From NCBI GenBank assembly GCA_965279005.1, contig CBDIHK010000019.1:1-64000 (forward strand): 64,000 bases of DNA, given 5' to 3'. The DNA is from Planctobacterium sp965279005. GTDB taxonomy: Bacteria; Pseudomonadota; Gammaproteobacteria; Enterobacterales; Alteromonadaceae. Below the pieces are notes generated by a model. It did not search any database, was not told the DNA's origin, and saw nothing but the letters and a program-made list of their open reading frames with translations. How positions within the stretch are numbered: the first letter of the stretch is position 1; every line of letters begins with the position of its first letter. Made by a program: the position numbers and the translations under genes. Shown here piece after piece: positions 36,716 through 44,515 of the stretch.

Positions 36716-38404
36716 CTATGACTGTGAAGACAATAATTGGTGTACTTCTTCCCGCTGTGACAAAGTAAACAACAACACCACTGCGTCGGGCTGTGCCATT
36801 TCCAAGGCCATTTTTGCCCCTGCTAATGGCGAATCGGCGAACAATACCTTGTCCTCGGAGATGCCTTTTTGCATTAAAAAGTGTTTTGACAGGTTGGTGA
36901 CTTCTTTCGGTTCGCGCCCGCGCAGGTATTGTTCTACTTCCGAAGTAATGTAGATATCTGCGCCCAAGTCCGCCACTGCATTGGTGAGGTCTTGCATTTC
37001 GGCATCGCTGCGATCCCCGGCGTGGCCAAACATCACAATTTTCTGGCTGGCCCTCATGGTACTGGCCATATTGACCACTGCCCGCATACTGTGTTCATTG
37101 TGGGCGAAATCCACAATAAAGCTGCGGCCGCTAATGCGGTAATGGTTGCCACGGCCCGGGTTGTCTGATGGGTTGCTACCAAATGCCATGAGACCCGCTA
37201 CGATATCCTCTTGCTTGTAACCAAGGGCAAAGCACAAGCCCACTACGCCCAGCGCATTCTGTATATTGTGCTTGGCAGCACCGGCAAAGGTCATGGGGAT
37301 ATCGGCTACCTTGCACAAACGCTGCATGGCTTTGCCGTCGAAGTAGACCAGATCGTCATCGTGGCAGAATACGGCTGGCTTGTTGTCTTCCAGTTGTTCC
37401 TGTACTAGGTAGTTGTTGTGGCTTTCACTAAACCAACAAATATTGGCTTTAGCATACTTGGCTTGTGCCACTACCTGCTCATTGTCGGCATTCAGAACCA
37501 AGGTGCTATCGCTATCCAATGCTTTTGCCACCACAAATTTGGCTTCGGCCAATTCTGCAACTGTGTCAATACCGTATTGCCCCAAGTGATCTTCAGCGAC
37601 ATTGGTAACTAACGCGGCTTTGACTTTTGTCACTGGCAGCCCCCGACGTAGGATACCACCACGGGCCACTTCCAAAAATGCCACTTCGGTGCGTTTGTCA
37701 CGCACCAACATCCTAGCCCCGCCAGGACCTGAATAATCTCCGGTATCAATAACGTGCTCGCCAACTTTGATAAAATCGGTAGAGGTTACACCGGCGCTAT
37801 GCCCAGCACTTTTAGCGATTTGAGAAGCTAAGCGCACGCTGGTAGATTTGCCATTGGTACCGGTAATAAGCGCTAGGGGAATATCTTGGTATTTGCCCCA
37901 ATCCACATCATCTGGATGGGGTAGGCTGCGCACTTCCCAGGTATCAACACTGGCTCCCATGCCCAGGCTAAGGTAATCGTCGTCTGTGATGCAGGTAACA
38001 CCTTCAGTTTCAGCTTTTTCGATGAACTGCATCAACCTGGGGTTGATTTCCCTATCCAGCTCTTCTTTTAAGGTTGCTACGACGCTTTGCCAATCAGCGG
38101 GTTCCTGGTTTTGCAAATCGGCGACGGTAAATTCCCAAGCGCGTTGGGCAAGCTCGCAGGCAGTGTATAGTGCATCCATGGGCGCACTGATAGCCAGGCT
38201 AAGGCCGTGGGTATGGATGCGGTAGATGGAGGCATGTTGTTGCCAACCCACTTCGGCCATCAGTTTGCTTGCCCATTCTCGCCAAGTTTCAGCCACCTGC
38301 CGTTTATCAATGCCATCCACGATAACATCAACTATGGCGCCAGGATGTTGCCATAACATATTGGGGCCGGTCAGGCGGCGGGATTCATCTAGTTCCAGTT
38401 TCAT
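36716..38404 (-). CDS. CphA-like Mur ligase without ATP-grasp domain
   Basis: The 562-residue protein begins with an element like the CphA N-terminus (SRRLTGPNMLW) and has a Mur-ligase P-loop ITGTNGKSTSVRL (about 186-198), then LEVARGGILRRGL, NVAEDHLGQYG and DFAHNEHSMRAVV. It lacks the central ATP-grasp domain of cyanophycin synthetase. Its position 59 bp after cphA implies it helps make or repair cyanophycin or a related Asp/Arg polymer. Start ATG 38404 is chosen over a TTG at 38434; AAGG lies before it. Confidence 0.85.
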   Translation of the reverse strand: MKLELDESRRLTGPNMLWQHPGAIVDVIVDGIDKRQVAETWREWASKLMAEVGWQQHASIYRIHTHGLSLAISAPMDALYTACELAQRAWEFTVADLQNQEPADWQSVVATLKEELDREINPRLMQFIEKAETEGVTCITDDDYLSLGMGASVDTWEVRSLPHPDDVDWGKYQDIPLALITGTNGKSTSVRLASQIAKSAGHSAGVTSTDFIKVGEHVIDTGDYSGPGGARMLVRDKRTEVAFLEVARGGILRRGLPVTKVKAALVTNVAEDHLGQYGIDTVAELAEAKFVVAKALDSDSTLVLNADNEQVVAQAKYAKANICWFSESHNNYLVQEQLEDNKPAVFCHDDDLVYFDGKAMQRLCKVADIPMTFAGAAKHNIQNALGVVGLCFALGYKQEDIVAGLMAFGSNPSDNPGRGNHYRISGRSFIVDFAHNEHSMRAVVNMASTMRASQKIVMFGHAGDRSDAEMQDLTNAVADLGADIYITSEVEQYLRGREPKEVTNLSKHFLMQKGISEDKVLFADSPLAGAKMALEMAQPDAVVLLFTLSQREEVHQLLSSQS

Positions 38405-38463
38405 TCGGCGTACCTTGTATACTGATAAACTCAATTAAAAGAAGGCGGCTAAAAACCACCTGT

Positions 38464-41283
38464 TTAATCAGAATCCTCATCGTGATCCATAACGATGCGC
38501 ACGCCGCGTTCGTCTTGTACAAGCCGCTGGCCTTCGGCGAGCTCAAACTTGTGTTCTACCGGCTCAAATAGTTTCTCAGGGAAGTCTTGCGATGGTTCAG
38601 TATTGGCCACCGGTTCACGGGTTTCATCCTCATTGAAGTGGACGATTTGTTTCCAGCAGCGGGAAATGTTGTCACCCAATACAATCAACAAATCACCGTC
38701 CCCGCATGCATTTAAAGCAGCATCTATTGCGGTTTGCTCGTCAGGGATTACATTGATGGCGTATTCCGGAATGCCGTCTTCCTGAAGCTGTGCGGCAAGC
38801 ATTTTGGGCACTTCATCTTCTTGCCTACCGCGCCTGTGGTCGTCTGCCTTGCAGTAGAATACATCGAAACCTTTGGCTGCGATTTGAGCTGCTTCAATAA
38901 TATCTTCATCGCGGCGATCGCCTGGCATGGCCAGCACGATGCGGCGTTTGCCCCTTACCTCTAACCGGGTAGCCAGGTCGGTAATAGTTTGGATGGCCGC
39001 AGGGTTATGGGCATAGTCCAGGATAACTTTGAAGGGGTGTTCGTCGAAGACATTCAGGCGGCCAGGTGCTTGGAAGAAGGTATTGTTAAAGGTGCGCAAG
39101 CCTTGGCGGATATCGTCTAGCGAAGTATCAAAAGCGTAGGCGATACCGGCGGCAAACATGGCGTTTTGCACATTGTGCATCGCTTTACCTTCGATGGTGG
39201 CGGGGATCAAGTGGGTCCACAACAATGGAATATGGGCACCTTTATCATAAATGGTGATCATGTCACCGTTGATACCTTTTTCTAGCACCACAGCTGAGCC
39301 ACCAGAGCGGATATGCTCGCGCACCAGGCCATGGCCTGAATCGGTGGTGACATAACAGATATTGTTTGCGTCGCAGAAGTCTGCCATTTGCAGTACGAGT
39401 GGATCATCAGCGTTAAGCACGACACAGTCCTTGGCTACTTCCACTACTACCCGCTTGATGCGTGCTAGATCCTCTAAGGTATTCACTCCGCGCTGGCCTA
39501 AATGGTCGGCGGCAATGTTCAAGCAAGCGCCGACGTTACACTCGTTATAGCCCAAACCGCGCTTGACAATACCGCCACGGGCCGTTTCCATAATGGCAAA
39601 ATCCACATTGGGGTCGCGCAATACAATCTGGGCTGAAGTAGGCCCGGTCATATCGCCTTTCACTGTTAGGTGGCCGTCGATATAGACACCATCTGTTGAG
39701 GTCATGCCCGTGGTGAAGCCTGATGCCTTCATGATACTGGCTAGCATACGCGAGGTTGTGGTTTTACCATTGGTACCAGTAATGGCGGCTACTGGGATTT
39801 TTGACTGGGCGCCTGGTGGGAACAGCATATCCATTACTTTGCCAGCTACATCCCTCGGGGTACCCTCACTGGGTGCTACGTGCATACGGAAACCTGGTGC
39901 AGCATTACATTCGCAGATCCCACCACCAATTTCTTTATAGGATTTGCTGATATCTTCGGTCAAAAAGTCAACACCACCAACATCCAACCCAATAGCCTTG
40001 ATGGAGCGGATCGCCATATCGCGGTTATCCGGATGCACGATGTCGGTAACGTCTATGGCTGTGCCACCTGTTGAAAGGTTGGCGGTCGAACGCAAGTAGA
40101 ATACTTCGCCTTCAGGCAGCACGGTTTCTTCATTTATCTCGGCTTCTTCCATCAACCTGCGGGCCTGGTGATCCAGCTCCAACCGGGTTAGCACTTTTTC
40201 ATGGCCGATACCACGGCGCGGATCTTGGTTAACGATTTCCACCAGCTCGGCAATGTTGTGTTTTCCATCGCCCACCACATGGCCGGGCACACGCTTGGCC
40301 ACTGCCACCAGTTCATTGTTGACCACCAGCATCCTATGGTCGAACCCGGATAAGTAGCTCTCCACCAATACGGCTCGGCTTGAACCGTATTTCTGTGCCT
40401 CTTCAAAGGCGACCCGGACTTCGTCATCATTAGTTAAGTTAATACTTACTCCCCGGCCATGGTTTGCATTGAGTGGCTTGACCACAACCGGATAACCAAT
40501 CCTGCGCGCCGCTTGCACCGCCTGGCGTTCGCTGTAAATCATCTTTTGCACAGGGACTGGCAACCCCAAATCGCTAAGCAGATTATGGGTGTCTTCTTTA
40601 TCGCAGGAAATCTCCACCGCAATGTGTTTGGTCTGGCTGGTGACGGTAGCTTGGATGCGCTGTTGGTACTTACCGTGGCCAAATTGTACTAGGCTGTACT
40701 TGTTCAAACGGAGCCAGGGGATATTGCGTTCTTGTGCTGCTTTGACCAATGAACCTGTGCTTGGGCCAAACTCTTTGCGCTGTGCCGCACGCACAAATGA
40801 CCGCAATTCATCTTGGAAGTCAAAGTCCTCTTCGGCCTCATAATTGATGGCCTCTTGCACCTGTACTGGCAATAGGTGCATCAATAGCTTCATGGCCAGT
40901 TCACCGGCGGCCAAGCCTACATCCCGCTGTTTGTATTCATACACAACGTCGTAGCAGCCCGCTTCGCCGGTACTGCGGGTTTTGCCAAAGGTCACATCGG
41001 AGCCGGCCAAATCTTGTAATTCAAGGGCAACATGCTCCCAGATATGTCCCATCCAAGTGCCTTCATCTTCCCGCAAACGCCTTACAAAGCCACCTTCTGT
41101 GCGGTAAGAACAGCCGTGGCTATGCAGTGTAGGGACGGCTTCTAACAAGCCGCCGACAAACTCTTCCCCCAATTTCATGGAGGGCCAAAATTCCAATTCG
41201 CCCAAATCAATTACGTGGCGGATAACTGGGAAATTGGCGTATACATTGGGGCCGACAAATACATTAGTGCTGGTAATTTTCAT
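38464..41283 (-). CDS. cphA: Cyanophycin synthetase
   Basis: CphA builds the storage polymer multi-L-arginyl-poly-L-aspartate using ATP. The 939-residue protein has an N-terminal domain, an ATP-grasp domain (RIGYPVVVKPLNANHGRGVS; metal site GGICECNAAPGFRMHV), then a Mur-ligase domain with P-loop AAITGTNGKTTTSRMLAS and DYAHNPAAIQTITD. It is slightly longer than cyanobacterial CphA (about 870-900) because of an acidic C-terminal tail. Its own promoter should lie in 41284-41420, upstream of which a bidirectional terminator separates it from cphB. Confidence 0.96.
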   Translation of the reverse strand: MKITSTNVFVGPNVYANFPVIRHVIDLGELEFWPSMKLGEEFVGGLLEAVPTLHSHGCSYRTEGGFVRRLREDEGTWMGHIWEHVALELQDLAGSDVTFGKTRSTGEAGCYDVVYEYKQRDVGLAAGELAMKLLMHLLPVQVQEAINYEAEEDFDFQDELRSFVRAAQRKEFGPSTGSLVKAAQERNIPWLRLNKYSLVQFGHGKYQQRIQATVTSQTKHIAVEISCDKEDTHNLLSDLGLPVPVQKMIYSERQAVQAARRIGYPVVVKPLNANHGRGVSINLTNDDEVRVAFEEAQKYGSSRAVLVESYLSGFDHRMLVVNNELVAVAKRVPGHVVGDGKHNIAELVEIVNQDPRRGIGHEKVLTRLELDHQARRLMEEAEINEETVLPEGEVFYLRSTANLSTGGTAIDVTDIVHPDNRDMAIRSIKAIGLDVGGVDFLTEDISKSYKEIGGGICECNAAPGFRMHVAPSEGTPRDVAGKVMDMLFPPGAQSKIPVAAITGTNGKTTTSRMLASIMKASGFTTGMTSTDGVYIDGHLTVKGDMTGPTSAQIVLRDPNVDFAIMETARGGIVKRGLGYNECNVGACLNIAADHLGQRGVNTLEDLARIKRVVVEVAKDCVVLNADDPLVLQMADFCDANNICYVTTDSGHGLVREHIRSGGSAVVLEKGINGDMITIYDKGAHIPLLWTHLIPATIEGKAMHNVQNAMFAAGIAYAFDTSLDDIRQGLRTFNNTFFQAPGRLNVFDEHPFKVILDYAHNPAAIQTITDLATRLEVRGKRRIVLAMPGDRRDEDIIEAAQIAAKGFDVFYCKADDHRRGRQEDEVPKMLAAQLQEDGIPEYAINVIPDEQTAIDAALNACGDGDLLIVLGDNISRCWKQIVHFNEDETREPVANTEPSQDFPEKLFEPVEHKFELAEGQRLVQDERGVRIVMDHDEDSD

Positions 41284-41422
41284 GGTGTGCTAACGTCCTT
41301 CCTACAAGCGTGAAGCATGGCATGCAAGTGCTTCCCTTGGGCGGGAACCCTCAGGATTAAATTAGGTGTGTTGAAACAACCTTTGCGGTTTTTGCTCAAC
41401 TCAGTCTAGTGGTTATATACAA

Positions 41423-41446
41423 AAAAAGTGGCATTTGCCACTTTTT
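41423..41446. terminator. Bidirectional terminator between cphB and cphA
   Basis: AAAAAGTGGCA (41423-41433) and TGCCACTTTTT (41436-41446) form a perfect stem-loop with A- and T-runs on both sides. On the minus strand it ends the iadA-cphB transcript before the cphA promoter, so synthesis and degradation genes are separate transcripts. Confidence 0.85.
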
Positions 41447-41493
41447 AAGGAAGGATATTATTCGAGCCTGTCAGGCGTTGAATATTTAATGAG

Positions 41494-42312
41494 CTAGTCG
41501 ATGTGGGCGACCCGGTTGCTGATTTCGTAACGCGCGCCCGACGCCAGGATATGCACCTTCAGGTTTAGCAGGGTCAAGGCCGCGCCACGCCTGGCTTCCG
41601 CCATTGATGAATATTCGATGTCGCTTGGGTCGACAACCGTAATGGCACCGCTACCGACAACGGTAAAAACATTATTGGCGTCAATAAAGGCCGCGGTGTT
41701 TTCGTCAAGGCCAATACCCACTAAAAATGGGTTGTAAGACACTGCGCTTAACAGACGGGCCAGGCGGTTGCGTTCGTTAAAATGCTGATCCACAACAACG
41801 GTATTAATCAAGCCCATGCCTGGTGCCAGGCTAACCCCGTCCTCAGTAGGCACTATACCAACGTTGCCACCGGCGATCATATGTTGTGAGATAATTGCTG
41901 CCCCGGCTGAGGTTCCACCTACATGGGCGCCCCTGGCATTGGCCTGTCGGATGGCCTTAGCCACCGGTGTACCGCCTAATATAGTGGACAAACGCAACTG
42001 GTTCCCGCCGGTTATGAAAATGGCTGTCGCACTTTCGATTTCATCCAAGTGGCTGGTGTCCTGGGCATCGGCACGCTCCCTAATCGGAAGCGAATAGGCC
42101 TGGCCGGCGCCTAAATCGTGGAATAGGTTTTCATAGCGCTGGCCTGTGTCTTCCAGTTTTGATGCCGTAGGTACTACACAGATGCGGGCGTCACGGCCAC
42201 CGGCCAGTTCAACAAATTTAGAAAGAATTTCAGGGTTATCGATTTTTTCTTCAGCGCCACCAATGGGCACTACATAACCACGTTCGTGGCCGTCTAACGT
42301 TGGTGAAGGCAT
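41494..42312 (-). CDS. cphB: Cyanophycinase
   Basis: CphB is a serine peptidase of family S51 that cuts cyanophycin to beta-Asp-Arg dipeptides. The 272-residue protein shows VVPIGGAEEKID, FITGGNQLRLS, the nucleophile Ser in HVGGTSAGAAIIS and the conserved VDQHFNERNRLARLL. There is no signal peptide, so it acts on internal granules. It starts 2 bp after the iadA stop, so the two degradation enzymes are co-translated. Confidence 0.95.
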   Translation of the reverse strand: MPSPTLDGHERGYVVPIGGAEEKIDNPEILSKFVELAGGRDARICVVPTASKLEDTGQRYENLFHDLGAGQAYSLPIRERADAQDTSHLDEIESATAIFITGGNQLRLSTILGGTPVAKAIRQANARGAHVGGTSAGAAIISQHMIAGGNVGIVPTEDGVSLAPGMGLINTVVVDQHFNERNRLARLLSAVSYNPFLVGIGLDENTAAFIDANNVFTVVGSGAITVVDPSDIEYSSMAEARRGAALTLLNLKVHILASGARYEISNRVAHID

Positions 42313-42314
42313 AA

Positions 42315-43490
42315 TTAGTTCTCGAAGGTACCTTTTTTAATTAGTTGTTTATTGAATACATGCCATTGGCCAAGCGCCATAACGTGCTCAATATTCTGGT
42401 TCTGTCTATCTAGCACGACTAAATCAGCGTCGTGCCTGGTGCTGATCCTACCTTTAGTGTGCAATAGCATTAGGTCAGCAATATTACTGGTAAATATAGG
42501 CAGCAACTTTTCAAGCGCAACACCTGCCTGTAAAACTTGGAAAAAGACTTTGGTCATTTCGATTGAACTGGCAAAGTCCATTTTAGTCAGCTGGCCACAA
42601 TGGTCAAAACAGGGCAAACAACCGCCACCATCAGAACTGATGGTGAGTTTGTCGGTGGGATAACCCTGCTCGATATAGCGCAGCAACGCATCGGCTGGTT
42701 CATATCCTACATCACCGGTTTCAAATGCGGTCACGTCTATCCAGCAGCCTTGTTTCGTCAAGTCGCAGGCTTCTTGGAACAATGCTTTACGCCGGTTTAC
42801 GTGGGTTGGATTAAATGTGCGGGCAGGCAGCTCCGATTGGCTAATGGCGTCCCTTACCAAGGACAAACCGCGTTCGCCGTCGCCTAAATGTAGGTGCACG
42901 ATACCGGCTTTGCCGGTCATCAACCTGGCCACATGGGCTTCCGACGCCACTTTCAATAATTCCTGCAAGGTTGGCTGGCTAGAGCGGTGGTCACTGATCG
43001 CCAATTCACCTACGGCAACAATTGGCTCGATGAAGACAATGTCTGATTTCACTGAGCCGGTCAGGGTGGTGGGCGGCAGGTGGTAGCCACCGGTATAGCA
43101 CCATGCCGATAGGCCTTCTTCGCGCAGTGCGTAGACCTGTGCCACCACACTTTGGGTATTGCGGGTAAGGTCATCGGTGCCCAGTAGGCCGATAACCGAG
43201 GTTACCCCCGCCTTGGTAAAGTGGCTTAAGGGTACTGGCGGAACCCGGGTGGAAAAGCCGGCTTCGCCACCGCCACCTGTGACATGGGTATGGGCATCAA
43301 TAAACCCCGGCATAACGGTGCGTCCATCGAGGTCGATCTCGGTGACTTCCAGTTCATTTGCCAGTTGCGGCAATTCAGTGCCGATGTAGGCCAGTTGCCT
43401 GCCACAAACCAACAGGTTTTGTAGGCCGTGTTTTTCAGGCGTGTAAAGGTTGGCGTTTTTCAACAGGGTGAACTTAAGAGACTCGGTCAT
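42315..43490 (-). CDS. iadA: Isoaspartyl dipeptidase
   Basis: IadA splits beta-aspartyl dipeptides, including beta-Asp-Arg released by cyanophycinase. The 391-residue amidohydrolase has the metal motif FIDAHTHVTGGGG, HLHLGDGERG, THVNRRKALF and TISSDGGGCLP. At the position of the bridging carbamylated Lys of E. coli IadA this protein has Glu: the text reads VGELAISDHRS. A Glu there is known in some amidohydrolases, so activity is expected. It is first in an operon with cphB. Confidence 0.94.
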   Translation of the reverse strand: MTESLKFTLLKNANLYTPEKHGLQNLLVCGRQLAYIGTELPQLANELEVTEIDLDGRTVMPGFIDAHTHVTGGGGEAGFSTRVPPVPLSHFTKAGVTSVIGLLGTDDLTRNTQSVVAQVYALREEGLSAWCYTGGYHLPPTTLTGSVKSDIVFIEPIVAVGELAISDHRSSQPTLQELLKVASEAHVARLMTGKAGIVHLHLGDGERGLSLVRDAISQSELPARTFNPTHVNRRKALFQEACDLTKQGCWIDVTAFETGDVGYEPADALLRYIEQGYPTDKLTISSDGGGCLPCFDHCGQLTKMDFASSIEMTKVFFQVLQAGVALEKLLPIFTSNIADLMLLHTKGRISTRHDADLVVLDRQNQNIEHVMALGQWHVFNKQLIKKGTFEN

Positions 43491-43640
43491 GGTTGGGCTT
43501 GGTTTTACCTTAGGTTTTTGTCATAAACGGGCGGAAGTCGGTGGATCCTATGCAGCAAAAACCAGATGGCAAGTGTTTTCTTGCACAAAAAATGCATATG
43601 CTTGAACACAAAGCAATTATTTTGACAGTGATAGCGCGGT

Positions 43641-43661
43641 AATACTTAATGGAGTCGGTAT
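43641..43661 (+). repeat. Dispersed intergenic motif, copy 3
   Basis: It contains ACTTAATGGAGTCGGTAT, one mismatch from the copy at 3329-3349. It lies between iadA and motX, about 75 bp before the motX start. Confidence 0.65.
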
Positions 43662-43699
43662 ATAACAGCGGATATTTTTGCTTTACCATTTTTAAAACT

Positions 43700-43707
43700 G
43701 CCGATAC
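43700..43707 (+). promoter_or_regulatory. Possible sigma-28 (FliA) -10 element of motX
   Basis: GCCGATAC differs in one base from the FliA -10 consensus GCCGATAA and lies 28 bp before the motX ATG. The matching -35 (TAAA) is poor. FliA control of motX is known in Vibrio-type flagellar systems, which makes the match plausible. Confidence 0.45.
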
Positions 43708-43735
43708 AGGCACTAACAAGTGACAGGAATCGAGT

Positions 43736-44362
43736 ATGTACCGATTAATTTTATTGTTTGCTGCCCTTGCACTTATAAGTGGAACTAGTTGGGCGCAACA
43801 GACCGAGCTTAGGGCAGTGCAGCTTTACAGCCAAGATGAATTATTACGCCTAATTGAGCGCAACGAACACCTAAGCCGGGTGGTATTGGATGATTGCCAA
43901 TTGGTGCAAGATATTGAAGCCCGGGCAGAGACGCTGAAAATTCCAGCATACCAATTTTTGTGGGGTGATATGTTGGCGTGGGGCGTGTGTATAGAGGCAG
44001 AACCCGGGCGCGGTATTGGATTTATGGAAGAAGCAGCGATGCAAGGCCTGGCGCCTGCTATGGAACAACTTGGCCGTTATTATGCCAATGGCCGCCTGGT
44101 TCAAAAGGACATAGAACGCGGTATTATCTTTTTGCGGGAAGCAGGTTCCTTGGGCAACTTGAAAGCCCAGCTACAGCTGGCCGAGCTGTTTATCGAAGGC
44201 CACGGCAGCTCCTATGACTATGAAGACACCTACCACTGGTTGTACAACGCGGTCACCGGTGATGATGACACCCATGCCCGCATAGCTGGTGCTATGTCCG
44301 AACTGGAAAAACTAATGCACCCCAAAGCTGTGCGCAGGGCGCGCAGGCCACTTGATAGCTAA
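43736..44362 (+). CDS. motX: Sodium-driven flagellar motor protein MotX
   Basis: The 208-residue periplasmic protein has a signal peptide (MYRLILLFAALALISGTSWA) and Sel1-like repeats. It closely follows the MotX pattern: LYSQDELLRLIERNEHLSRV, DDCQLVQDIEARA, PAYQFLWGDMLAWGVC, EQLGRYYANGRLVQKD, and HGSSYDYEDTYHWL. MotX forms the T-ring with MotY and anchors PomA/PomB stators of polar flagella. It is isolated from other flagellar genes, as in many Vibrio and Alteromonadales genomes. It implies a sodium-driven polar flagellum. Confidence 0.92.
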   Translation: MYRLILLFAALALISGTSWAQQTELRAVQLYSQDELLRLIERNEHLSRVVLDDCQLVQDIEARAETLKIPAYQFLWGDMLAWGVCIEAEPGRGIGFMEEAAMQGLAPAMEQLGRYYANGRLVQKDIERGIIFLREAGSLGNLKAQLQLAELFIEGHGSSYDYEDTYHWLYNAVTGDDDTHARIAGAMSELEKLMHPKAVRRARRPLDS

Positions 44363-44515
44363 GCTAGGGCCGCTTATAGCGCCAACTTTGCTGTTGCCAG
44401 TGACAAGCAAATAGGGGTCGCACTATAAATAGCACTAAGTTTTTTGCGCACCAGGGGTAAACAACCGGTATACTGTACAACAATATTTCAAGCACACCGG
44501 CCACAAAGCCAATTT

